DNA of 64,000 bases, taken from Streptosporangium pseudovulgare. Its GTDB lineage: Bacteria > Actinomycetota > Actinomycetes > Streptosporangiales > Streptosporangiaceae. A program made the position numbers and the translations under genes. The notes under the pieces were generated by a model. That model did not search any database, had not been told where the DNA came from, and saw nothing but the letters and a program-made list of their open reading frames with translations. Numbering within the stretch: position 1 is the first letter of the stretch; the number at the start of each line of letters is the position of its first letter. Below, piece after piece: positions 34,781 through 41,872 of this stretch. The DNA is taken from assembly GCF_014648055.1 (NCBI RefSeq), contig NZ_BMQJ01000004.1, positions 62,001 to 126,000 of the forward strand, read 5' to 3'.

Positions 34781-35401
34781 TCAGTCGGAGCGGACCTCCA
34801 GGCCCAGGGCCATGGCGAGCGTGACGGCCTGCCGTACGTCGACGACCGCGTCCTTCAGCTTGGCGACGAGGGGGTCGAGGGCCGACAGGTCGCTTCCCCG
34901 CAGGTCGGCGCGGGTGAAGTCGGTGCTGTGCAGTGAGGCGCCCGACAGGTCGGCGTTCTGGAGCACCGCGCCCTCGCAGCGCGCCTTGGTGAGGTCGGCC
35001 TCGCGCAGCCGTACTTCCCTGAAGGTCACGCCGCGCAGATCGGCCCCGGGGAGCCCGGCGAACGACCAGTCGCCGCCCTCGACCTTCAGGAGGTTGAAGG
35101 AGCAGTCGTCGAACACGCTGCCGACCAGCTTGCAGCCGGTGAAGGTCGCGTCGAAGAACACGCAGCGCTTGAATACGCAGTTGGTGAACGCGCTGTCGGA
35201 GTGGACGGAGGCGTTGAACCGCACGTCGCGGAAGACGCATTCGTGGAACGTCGCGCCCCGGCTCGTCGCCTCGGTCATGTCCACGTCGACGAAGGCGACC
35301 CGTTCGTATCGTCTGCCTGAGAGGTCCTCGCTGTCCCAGTCTTCCGACCGGATGGTCGAGTGGGTCTCGGGCACGGGCGCGCCGTGCTTGCGGTCGGCCA
35401 T
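34781..35401 (-). CDS. Pentapeptide-repeat protein
   Basis: 206 residues. The middle (about 25-175) is built of A(D/N)LxX-type pentapeptides: SAFTNCVFKRCVFFDATFTG, then ADLRGVTFREVRLREADLTK and AVLQNADLSGASLHSTDFTR. This predicts a right-handed quadrilateral beta-helix. A helical C-terminal cap follows (VVDVRQAVTLAMALGLEV). It is cytosolic. Some members mimic DNA and protect gyrase (Qnr, MfpA), but nothing here fixes that role. MADRKHG is the start, with GAAGGA upstream. Confidence 0.9.
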   Translation of the reverse strand: MADRKHGAPVPETHSTIRSEDWDSEDLSGRRYERVAFVDVDMTEATSRGATFHECVFRDVRFNASVHSDSAFTNCVFKRCVFFDATFTGCKLVGSVFDDCSFNLLKVEGGDWSFAGLPGADLRGVTFREVRLREADLTKARCEGAVLQNADLSGASLHSTDFTRADLRGSDLSALDPLVAKLKDAVVDVRQAVTLAMALGLEVRSD

Positions 35402-35505
35402 CACGTGCGGGTCCTTCGCTCGCGGGAACGGGCGCCGGACCGCGCCCGCGCCGGCCCGGCGGACCGGCTCTGGCAACGGTAGTGACCCGGTCCGACATTC
35501 CGGCC

Positions 35506-35649
35506 CGGCGCCGAACCCGTGTCCCGGCCCGGGGTGGAACCCGCGTCCCGGCCCGGCGCCGAACCCGTGTCCCGGCCCGGGGTGGAACCCGCGTCCCGGC
35601 CCGGCGCCGAACCCGTGTCCCGGCCCGGCGCCGAACCCGCGTCCCGGAC
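35506..35649. repeat. 24-bp tandem repeat, six units in 48-bp alternation
   Basis: Six 24-bp units alternate between a CGGCGCCGAACCCG type and a CGGGGTGGAACCCG type, so the higher-order period is 48 bp, with the last two of the first type. It lies between the divergent pentapeptide and sigma genes and is in frame with the sigma gene, where it would encode SRPGAEPV/SRPGVEPA octapeptides. Confidence 0.9.
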
Positions 35650-35761
35650 CGGTGCCGGGTCCGCCGCGGCCGTGAAATTCTCCGGGGCGGCCCGTAACAA
35701 CGGGCGGGCCCGGACCACTTCCCGGTGTCAGAAGAACATCCGGGACGAAAGGGGCCGGGCG
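35650..35761. other. Leader region of ECF module 2
   Basis: 112 bases between the repeat and the sigma start. They hold a short partial repeat, a relatively AT-rich stretch (35675-35745) and the AAAGGGG ribosome site. The sigma promoter must be here or inside the repeat. Confidence 0.4.
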
Positions 35762-36307
35762 TTGACGGATGATTCACGCAGGTTCACCGGCATGTACGAC
35801 GAGTGCCGGCAGCGCGTGTGGGCCTACGTGGTCAGCCGCGCCGGGCGGCAGGTGGCGGACGAGGTGGTGAGCGAGACCTTCGCGATCGCCTGGCGGCGGC
35901 TGGAGGACGTGCCGGAACCGGCTCTGCCGTGGCTCCTCGGGGTGGCCCGCAACGTGCTGCGCGACACCGTGCGGGCGGAGGCGCGGCGGGAGGCGTTCGG
36001 TGCCGAGTTGCAGGCCTGGACCGCCGCGACGGGGGACGGCGTACGGCGGGCGGACGTCGCCGACGAGGTGACCGAGCGCCTCGGCGTGCTGGCCGCGCTG
36101 GCGGAGCTGCCCGAGGACGAACGGGAGATCCTGGTCCTGGTCGCCTGGCAGGGGCTCTCCCCGCGTGACGCGGCCCGCGTCATCGGCTGCTCCCAGGCGA
36201 CCTTCCGCGTACGGCTGCACCGCGCGCGCAAACGGCTCGTCCGCGCCATGGAGAACCCGGTGAGCCCCCGGCCCCGGGTGAGGAACCTCAGCGAGGAGTT
36301 GTCATGA
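35762..36307 (+). CDS. ECF RNA polymerase sigma factor (module 2)
   Basis: 181 residues from TTG 35762, chosen for the AAAGGGG site; ATG 35792 is an alternative. Region 2 includes YDECRQRVWAYVVSRAGRQV and VVSETFAIAWRRLEDVP. Region 4 includes LPEDEREILVLVAWQGLSPR and GCSQATFRVRLHRARKRLVRA. Its stop overlaps the start of the membrane partner (ATGA). The frame stays open upstream through the 24-bp repeat. Confidence 0.92.
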   Translation: MTDDSRRFTGMYDECRQRVWAYVVSRAGRQVADEVVSETFAIAWRRLEDVPEPALPWLLGVARNVLRDTVRAEARREAFGAELQAWTAATGDGVRRADVADEVTERLGVLAALAELPEDEREILVLVAWQGLSPRDAARVIGCSQATFRVRLHRARKRLVRAMENPVSPRPRVRNLSEELS

Positions 36308-37539
36308 ACGATCCCATCGACAGGCTGCGAGCCGCCCGTCCCGCGCACCTGGGAGACACCCCGGTCGACGAGCGCACCCGGGCGGCGGAGCTCACGCGCG
36401 CCATGGCGCAGCCCCGCCAGGAACGGCGGACGCGGCGGGCACCGGGAAGGCGGGTGATCGCGAGGCCGGCGTGGGGGCTCGGCCTCGCCGGAGCCGCCGC
36501 CGCGGTGACCGCGGTGGCCGTCGCGGTCACCGGGACCGGTGGTACGACGCCGCCCTCGCCGTCCGCCGCGCGGACCGGGCAGGCCGTGTCGTCCTCGGAG
36601 TCCCCGGCGTCCTCGCCGGGCCGTACGGCTCCGGACGGGCAGGTCCGGCTCTCCGCGCGGACCGTGCTGCTGGCCGCCGCCCACCGGGCCGCCGGCCAGC
36701 CGGACGAGACCGGCGCCTGGTGGCACACGGTGTCGGTGAGCCGGACCCTGTTCCGGGCCGAGGGCGCGGACTACACCGTCGTGGACCGGCAGCGGACCGA
36801 GAGCTGGACCCCGTCCGCCACCGGCCCCGAGCAGCGGCAGTACAGCGGCTCGCAGTCGCTCGGCGCGCAGCCCGCGACCTCCGAGGACGAGGCGGCGTGG
36901 CGCGAGGCCGGCGCCCCGGCCGAGATCCCGGTCGTGGTGCCCGGCAAGAAGGGGGCGAAGCTGTCGCTGTCCACCGGGCCCGGGGAAGTCCAGAAGGGCC
37001 AGGCCCCCCTCCCCGACGGGGACAAGGTGTTCTGGCTGGGCCGCAACGTCAGCGTGCGGGACCTGCGCGCCCTGCCGTCCGAGCCGGACGCCCTCAAGGC
37101 GTGGCTGCTGCGCTCCTACAAGGGGCACGGCACCGAGTCGAGCGCCCCGATGTCGCGGGACGCCTGGCTGTTCACCGTCACGACGGGCCTGATCGCCGAC
37201 ATGCCGGTCACCCCCGAGGTGCGCGGCGCGGCGTTCCGGATGCTCGCCGGGCTTGCGTCCATCGAGGTCGCCCGGGACGTCACCGACGCCGAGGGCCGCA
37301 CCGGCACCGCGGTCACGATCGACGAGCCGGAGGCGTCGGCCATGGGGAAGGCGGCGGCCGGGGACGACGGGGCCCTGCGCACCCGCCTGATCTTCGACGA
37401 GAAGACCGGACGGGCGCTGGCCACCGAGAACGTCGTGGTACGGCCGGGCGGCCTCCAGGCCGAGGCGGAGCCGGGCACCGTGTGGAACTCCAACGTCGTG
37501 CTGGAGTCGGGCTGGACCGACGACGGACCCGCCTCCTGA
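36304..37539 (+). CDS. CU044_5270-like membrane partner of ECF sigma (module 2)
   Basis: 411 residues. A cytosolic N-terminus (1-52) with MNDPIDRLRAARPAHL is followed by one transmembrane helix (about 55-76). A Ser/Pro spacer and a large extracytoplasmic domain (about 110-405) follow, rich in beta structure (GAWWHTVSVSRTLFRAEG, DKVFWLGRNVSVRDLRALPS). This is the common uncharacterised partner of actinomycete ECF factors. It is translationally coupled to the sigma gene, so it may be an anti-sigma-like sensor, by inference. Confidence 0.85.
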   Translation: MNDPIDRLRAARPAHLGDTPVDERTRAAELTRAMAQPRQERRTRRAPGRRVIARPAWGLGLAGAAAAVTAVAVAVTGTGGTTPPSPSAARTGQAVSSSESPASSPGRTAPDGQVRLSARTVLLAAAHRAAGQPDETGAWWHTVSVSRTLFRAEGADYTVVDRQRTESWTPSATGPEQRQYSGSQSLGAQPATSEDEAAWREAGAPAEIPVVVPGKKGAKLSLSTGPGEVQKGQAPLPDGDKVFWLGRNVSVRDLRALPSEPDALKAWLLRSYKGHGTESSAPMSRDAWLFTVTTGLIADMPVTPEVRGAAFRMLAGLASIEVARDVTDAEGRTGTAVTIDEPEASAMGKAAAGDDGALRTRLIFDEKTGRALATENVVVRPGGLQAEAEPGTVWNSNVVLESGWTDDGPAS

Positions 37540-37610
37540 CGGTCACCCGTCGTCGACCGCGGCCGGGGCCGCCGAGCTCGTCTCAGGGCCCGGCGACCCC
37601 GGCCCGCTCC

Positions 37611-38276
37611 TCAGCGTGAGGACCCGTCCTCGTCGCGCCAGAACTGGTCGGTGTAGGCGGTGTCGCAGTCGGACTGGACCGGGTGGGCGTTGTCCTCGTC
37701 TCCCCGCACGACCAGGCACTGCTGGCTGGCGAGGTTCCTCAGCTGGAAGTAGCCGTTCCTGGCGAACATGACCTCCCATACCTGGTCGTCGTAGTCGCCG
37801 CAGGCGGACTGCAGGGCGGGGGAGCCCTCCGGGCCGCGCACGAGCAGGCATTTACCGCTGTTGGCGTTCACCAGCCGGTATCTTTTGTATTCGGAGTCGG
37901 CGTCCTCAAGAATGAAACGCCACTTCTGGTCGGGATAGTCGGAGCAGGACGACTGCGCGGCCTTCGCGCCGTCGGCGTCCCCGCGCACGAGCAGGCATTT
38001 ACCGCTGTTGGCGTTCCTGACGTTGCGTCCGGACGCCTGGTCGTGGCCCTGGCCCTCCTGTTCCCGCCGTTCCCGGCCCTGGCTCTGACCTTGCGGACTC
38101 TGCCGCTCCCGATCTCGCACCTGCTCACGGCCCTGCTCACGGCCCTGGATCCGGTCCTGGATCCCGTCCCGCTCCGCCCAGGCGACCTGGGGCCAGGACG
38201 CGGCCGTGACACCCACCGCCAGCAGGGCGAGACCCGCTCTCCCAGCCTTCACAGCCATTGTTCGCGGTATTCGCAT
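37611..38276 (-). CDS. Secreted ricin-type beta-trefoil lectin-like protein
   Basis: 221 residues. Signal peptide to about AWA/ERDG (35). A Gln/Arg/Glu-rich low-complexity linker (about 36-80) follows. Three beta-trefoil repeats each have a CLLVRG or CLVVRG strand and an xQxW box (DQKW, DQVW, DQFW). They probably bind a carbohydrate outside the cell, with no catalytic domain attached. GGGGGA lies 7 bases before the ATG. About 34 bases are identical between repeats 1 and 2 at the DNA level. Confidence 0.88.
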   Translation of the reverse strand: MRIPRTMAVKAGRAGLALLAVGVTAASWPQVAWAERDGIQDRIQGREQGREQVRDRERQSPQGQSQGRERREQEGQGHDQASGRNVRNANSGKCLLVRGDADGAKAAQSSCSDYPDQKWRFILEDADSEYKRYRLVNANSGKCLLVRGPEGSPALQSACGDYDDQVWEVMFARNGYFQLRNLASQQCLVVRGDEDNAHPVQSDCDTAYTDQFWRDEDGSSR

Positions 38277-38480
38277 CGAATGTCCCCCGATGAAATCGTG
38301 TTTCACCATTCCCCGCTTTCCCGCGCACCATAGCAACGCCCCGGGCGGGCCTCAAGGAATGGCTCGGGTGTGAAACGGGAAACGAATCACCGGGGCGGGA
38401 ACCGCGGTGCGGGGGACGTCACCCGGGAGCCGTGGGCCGGGGAGCCCGGAACCGTCGGTCGGATGAGGCAGGGTTGCGAT

Positions 38481-39368
38481 ATGAGCATCGACCTTTCCGC
38501 GGTCTCCTCCTTCATGGCCACCCACGCCCGCCTCCTGGACCGCCGCCGGTTCGGGTTGCCGCTGGGCGAGAGCGATCCCGCCGCCGTTCTGGTCGCGCTG
38601 GACGGCTATCGCAACCCCGACGGCGGCTACGGCTGGGGCCTGGAGCCCGACCTGCGCTCCCCGGAGAGCCAGCCGGGCGCCGCCGCGCACGCCTTCGAGG
38701 TGTTCGAGGAGATCGCCCCGGCCACGGCACCGCAGGCCACAGCACTGTGCGACTGGCTGGAGTCGGTCTCGCTGCCCGACGGCGGGCTGCCGTTCGCGCT
38801 CCCCGTCACCTCCAGCGCCGGATGCGCCCCCTGGTGGGCCGGCGCCGACACCACGGTCTCCTCGCTGCAGATCACGTCCGTGACCGCGGCCGCCGCCCTC
38901 CGCGTCGCCGCCCACGACCCGGCGGTCGCCGAACACCCCTGGCTCGACCGGGCCGTCCGCTACTGCCTGGCCGCCGTCGAGAAGGTGGACCACACGTCAC
39001 ACGCCTATGTGCTGGCCTTCGCCGTACGGTTCCTCGACGCCGTCCACGGCACCGCCCCCGAGGCGGCGGGCCTGCTGGAGCGTCTGGGCGAGTACATCCC
39101 CGCCGACGGGCGGGTGCGCGTCGAGGGCGGCGCCGAGGACGAGACGCTGCGCCCGCTCGACTTCGCCCCGTTCCCGGACCGCCCGGCGCGGGCGCTGTTC
39201 GCCCAGGAGGTGATCGACGCGGACCTCGACCGGCTGGCCGGTCTGCAGCGGGACGACGGCGGGTGGACCGTCGACTACGCCACGATCTCGCCCGCCGGCG
39301 CCCTCGACTGGCGCGGGTACACCACCGTGCGCGCCGTGGAGGTCCTCCGCCGCAACGGCCGTCTCTGA
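38481..39368 (+). CDS. Alpha/alpha-toroid (terpene-cyclase/prenyltransferase-like) protein
   Basis: 295 residues with repeats typical of the alpha/alpha barrel: YRNPDGGYGWGLEPDLRSPE near 35, LPDGGLPFALPV, and QRDDGGWTVDYA near 265. These resemble squalene-cyclase QW-type repeats, but no DxDD acid motif is seen, so cyclase activity is doubtful. It is probably cytosolic. ATG 38481 begins MSIDLSAV. It is followed by an exceptionally strong terminator. Confidence 0.7.
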   Translation: MSIDLSAVSSFMATHARLLDRRRFGLPLGESDPAAVLVALDGYRNPDGGYGWGLEPDLRSPESQPGAAAHAFEVFEEIAPATAPQATALCDWLESVSLPDGGLPFALPVTSSAGCAPWWAGADTTVSSLQITSVTAAAALRVAAHDPAVAEHPWLDRAVRYCLAAVEKVDHTSHAYVLAFAVRFLDAVHGTAPEAAGLLERLGEYIPADGRVRVEGGAEDETLRPLDFAPFPDRPARALFAQEVIDADLDRLAGLQRDDGGWTVDYATISPAGALDWRGYTTVRAVEVLRRNGRL

Positions 39369-39373
39369 GACCC

Positions 39374-39419
39374 CGGGCCCGGAGGACCCGTCCTGGCCCG
39401 GACGGGTCCTCCGGGCCCG
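39374..39419 (+). terminator. 20-bp-stem terminator
   Basis: A perfect 20-bp stem (39374-39393 with 39400-39419) and a 6-base loop begin 5 bases after the stop at 39368. Confidence 0.8.
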
Positions 39420-39531
39420 CGACGAAGAGGCGAACGAACCGGACAGAAACTGACCGGTATGGGATCTAGGCTCGCGGAGCCCCGCAGGACCCCGGAACCG
39501 CGGGCCCGACCCCCGAAGGAGCCCCCGTCCC

Positions 39532-40632
39532 ATGACCGCCGTGCCCGTCGTCTCCCGGCGTACCCTCAACCGGACGCTGCTGAGCCGCCAGTTCCTGACC
39601 AGCCGTACCTCCCGGCCCGCGCTGGAGGTGGTGCGGCACCTGGTGGCGGTGCAGAGCCAGGAGCCCAACTGGCCCTACGTCGGACTCTGGACGCGGATGG
39701 CCCCCTTCACCCACGGCGACCTGGAGTCGCTGCTGCACGAGCGCACCGTCGTGCGCTCCACCTCGCTGCGTCGTACCCAGCACCTGGTCGCCGCCGACGA
39801 CTTCCGCTGGCTGCGTCCCCTGATCCAGCCCTTCATCGAACGCGCCGCGCTCCGGCCCCTCTACGCCGAGCCGACCGCCGGGCTGGACCTGACGGAGCTG
39901 GCCGAGACGGGCCGGGAACTGCTGGGCGACCGGGTCGTCCCGCGCCGGAGGCTGGCCGGGCTGTTCGCCGAGCGCTACCCGGGCCGCGACGGCATGATGC
40001 TGGCCCGGAACCTGGAGCTTCAGGTGCCGCTGGTGACCTCCCCGCGGATCGGCGGGTGGGGAGGCTGGGGCACCCGTCCATCGATCGAGGTCGCCCTCGC
40101 CGACGCCTGGATCGGCGAGCCCATGGAGGCGGCGCCGTCCGTCGAGGCGATGGTCCTCCGCTACCTGGCCGCCTTCGGGCCCGCCGGCGTCATGGACGTC
40201 CAGGCGTGGTCCGGGACCACCCGGCTGCGCGAGGTGATCGACCGTCTCCGCCCGAAGCTCCGCGTCGTCCGGGACGAGCAGGGCAGGGAGCTGTTCGACC
40301 TCCCCGGCGTGCCGCTCGCCGAGGAGGACGCGCCCGCCCCGGTACGGTTCCTGCCCGCCTACGACAACATCCTGCTCGGGCATGCCGACCGCACCCGGAT
40401 CATCAGCGACGAGGACCGCGCCCGGGTCATGCCCGGACGGGCGCTGGTGCTGCCGACCTTCCTCGTCGACGGCTTCGTGCGCGGGATCTGGGAGCTGCGC
40501 GGCACGACACTCGTCGTCCTCCCGTTCCGGCCCCTGACGCCGGGCGAGACCGAATCCGTGGCCGGGGAGGCCGAACGGCTCCACGCGTTCGTCGTCCCCG
40601 GCGCCTCCGCCCCGGAGGTCATCTTCTCCTGA
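39532..40632 (+). CDS. Winged-helix DNA-binding protein, AlkZ/YcaQ superfamily (HTH_42)
   Basis: 366 residues made of tandem winged helices. The family marker is HLVAVQSQEPNWPYVGLWTR near 35-55, whose QxQ lies where AlkZ glycosylases have their catalytic Gln pair. Further segments are TSLRRTQHLVAADDFRWLRP, LPAYDNILLGHADR and a late beta domain. Members excise bulky or cross-linked alkyl bases (AlkZ, AlkX). Repair activity is plausible but not shown. Confidence 0.82.
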   Translation: MTAVPVVSRRTLNRTLLSRQFLTSRTSRPALEVVRHLVAVQSQEPNWPYVGLWTRMAPFTHGDLESLLHERTVVRSTSLRRTQHLVAADDFRWLRPLIQPFIERAALRPLYAEPTAGLDLTELAETGRELLGDRVVPRRRLAGLFAERYPGRDGMMLARNLELQVPLVTSPRIGGWGGWGTRPSIEVALADAWIGEPMEAAPSVEAMVLRYLAAFGPAGVMDVQAWSGTTRLREVIDRLRPKLRVVRDEQGRELFDLPGVPLAEEDAPAPVRFLPAYDNILLGHADRTRIISDEDRARVMPGRALVLPTFLVDGFVRGIWELRGTTLVVLPFRPLTPGETESVAGEAERLHAFVVPGASAPEVIFS

Positions 40633-40740
40633 GCCGGTCCCCGCGGCCGTGCGCCCGGCCGCGGCCGGGCGTCATCGGCGCCGCGCGTCGTCCACGGGCG
40701 CCGGCGGCCTTCGAACGGAGCGCGGCGCCGGTCCGCGTCG

Positions 40741-40780
40741 CCCGTGCCGCGCGTCGTCCGCGGACGACGCGCGGCACGGG
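40741..40780. terminator. 40-bp perfect palindrome between convergent genes
   Basis: Each 20-base half is the exact reverse complement of the other with no spacer. It lies between the AlkZ-like stop (40632) and the stop of the minus-strand NTF2-like gene (40787). It would form a hairpin in either transcript, so it is a good bidirectional terminator. Confidence 0.75.
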
Positions 40781-40786
40781 GCCGCG

Positions 40787-41188
40787 TCACCCCTGGTCGC
40801 GGCCCGCCCGGGTCCCCTCGAAGGGGCTGTCGATGACGTATCGCCATTTCTCGTCCGGCCCGCGCCGGGCGACGTCGACGGCGGTGCTCTCGATGAGCAC
40901 GGGCAGGCCGTCGGGGCCGGTGCCCTCGATGACCCAGTCGACGACCAGCAGGGCGACGTCACCGGTGGAGTGGACGTGCCGCGGCCGCACGGTGATGGGC
41001 ACCCCGAGGGACTGGAACCGCTCGTTGGCGGCGTGGAGGTCCGGGCCGGCCAGCGCCGCACCGGATTCGGGGACGAACACCGCCCCGCTCTCGTACAGCT
41101 CCGCGACCGCCTCGGGGTCGCCGCTGTTGAACCGTTCGGCGAACACCGCGGGCACGTCCTCGGGGCGTTCGGCAAGCCGTCGCGTCAT
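40787..41188 (-). CDS. NTF2-like (SnoaL/YybH-type) protein
   Basis: 133 residues of the cone-shaped NTF2 fold: AVFAERFNSGDPEAVAELYE, AVFVPESGAALAGPD, then strands VRPRHVHSTGDVALLVVDWV and KWRYVIDSPFEG. Members act as small isomerases, stress proteins or ketosteroid-like binders. ATG 41188 is preferred over GTG 41194. It is divergent from the HxlR regulator, its likely controller. Confidence 0.85.
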   Translation of the reverse strand: MTRRLAERPEDVPAVFAERFNSGDPEAVAELYESGAVFVPESGAALAGPDLHAANERFQSLGVPITVRPRHVHSTGDVALLVVDWVIEGTGPDGLPVLIESTAVDVARRGPDEKWRYVIDSPFEGTRAGRDQG

Positions 41189-41351
41189 CGGCACAGGTCC
41201 TTTCGTAGAGCCGCCGACCGGTCCTTTCCGTCGGGCCGCCGGGCGGCCAGGCCGCCGCCGGTCCTCCCACCGGACCGCCGGGCAGAGGGTCGTGAGTCGT
41301 GGGTCGTGAGGTAGAAATCACCCGGACGCGGCAACGCTAGGAGGCGCTCTC

Positions 41352-41753
41352 GTGGCTCACCAAACGGTTGGTCACCCGGTACGGCCGGGCCTGCCCGACG
41401 ACCCCCGTGCGGGCGTCGCCGAACCCACCCCCGCCTGCCCGGTGGAGATCACCCTCGCGGCCCTGCACGGCCGCTGGACCACCCTGGTGGTCCGGGAACT
41501 GCTGCGGGGCGACCGCACCTTCACCGAGCTGCGGGAGGCCCTGCCCGCGCTCTCGGACAAGGTCCTGTCCGAACGGCTGGCGCACCTGGTGCGGATGGGC
41601 GTCCTCGACCGCCACCGGCGGGCCGGCTGGCCGCCCCGGGTGCACTACACGCTCACCGCGCACGGCCGTGACCTCGGCCCCGTCCTGCAGGCGCTCTGGG
41701 ACTGGGGCGCGCGCCACCGGCCGCTCCCGCCGGGTGGACCCGGCGGGAGCTGA
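41352..41753 (+). CDS. HxlR-family transcriptional regulator
   Basis: 133 residues. The winged helix has the family pattern ACPVEITLAALHGRWTTLVV, RELLRGDRTFTELREALPAL and LSERLAHLVRMGVLDR. The conserved Cys (near 29) is the redox or electrophile sensor position in several members. GTG start. It diverges from the NTF2-like gene across 163 bases that hold no obvious long dyad. Confidence 0.9.
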   Translation: MAHQTVGHPVRPGLPDDPRAGVAEPTPACPVEITLAALHGRWTTLVVRELLRGDRTFTELREALPALSDKVLSERLAHLVRMGVLDRHRRAGWPPRVHYTLTAHGRDLGPVLQALWDWGARHRPLPPGGPGGS

Positions 41754-41790
41754 GACCCGCCGCTCGTCCGGGACAGGTCCGCCCGCGCGT

Positions 41791-41850
41791 CCTGATGAAC
41801 CCGTGACGCCCGAAGCGCGTCCTGATGAACCCGTGACGCCCGAAGCGCGT
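41791..41850. repeat. 30-bp perfect tandem duplication
   Basis: A 30-bp unit starting CCTGATGAACCCGTGACG is present twice without change (41791-41820, 41821-41850), preceded by GCGCGT and ending just before the kinase ribosome site. It lies in the kinase leader. Confidence 0.9.
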
Positions 41851-41872
41851 CCAACCCCTCCGAGGAGGCGCG

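Noticed and set aside
35506-35649. CRISPR-like look of the 24-bp array
   Set aside because: Units abut with no unique spacers, and no cas gene is near.
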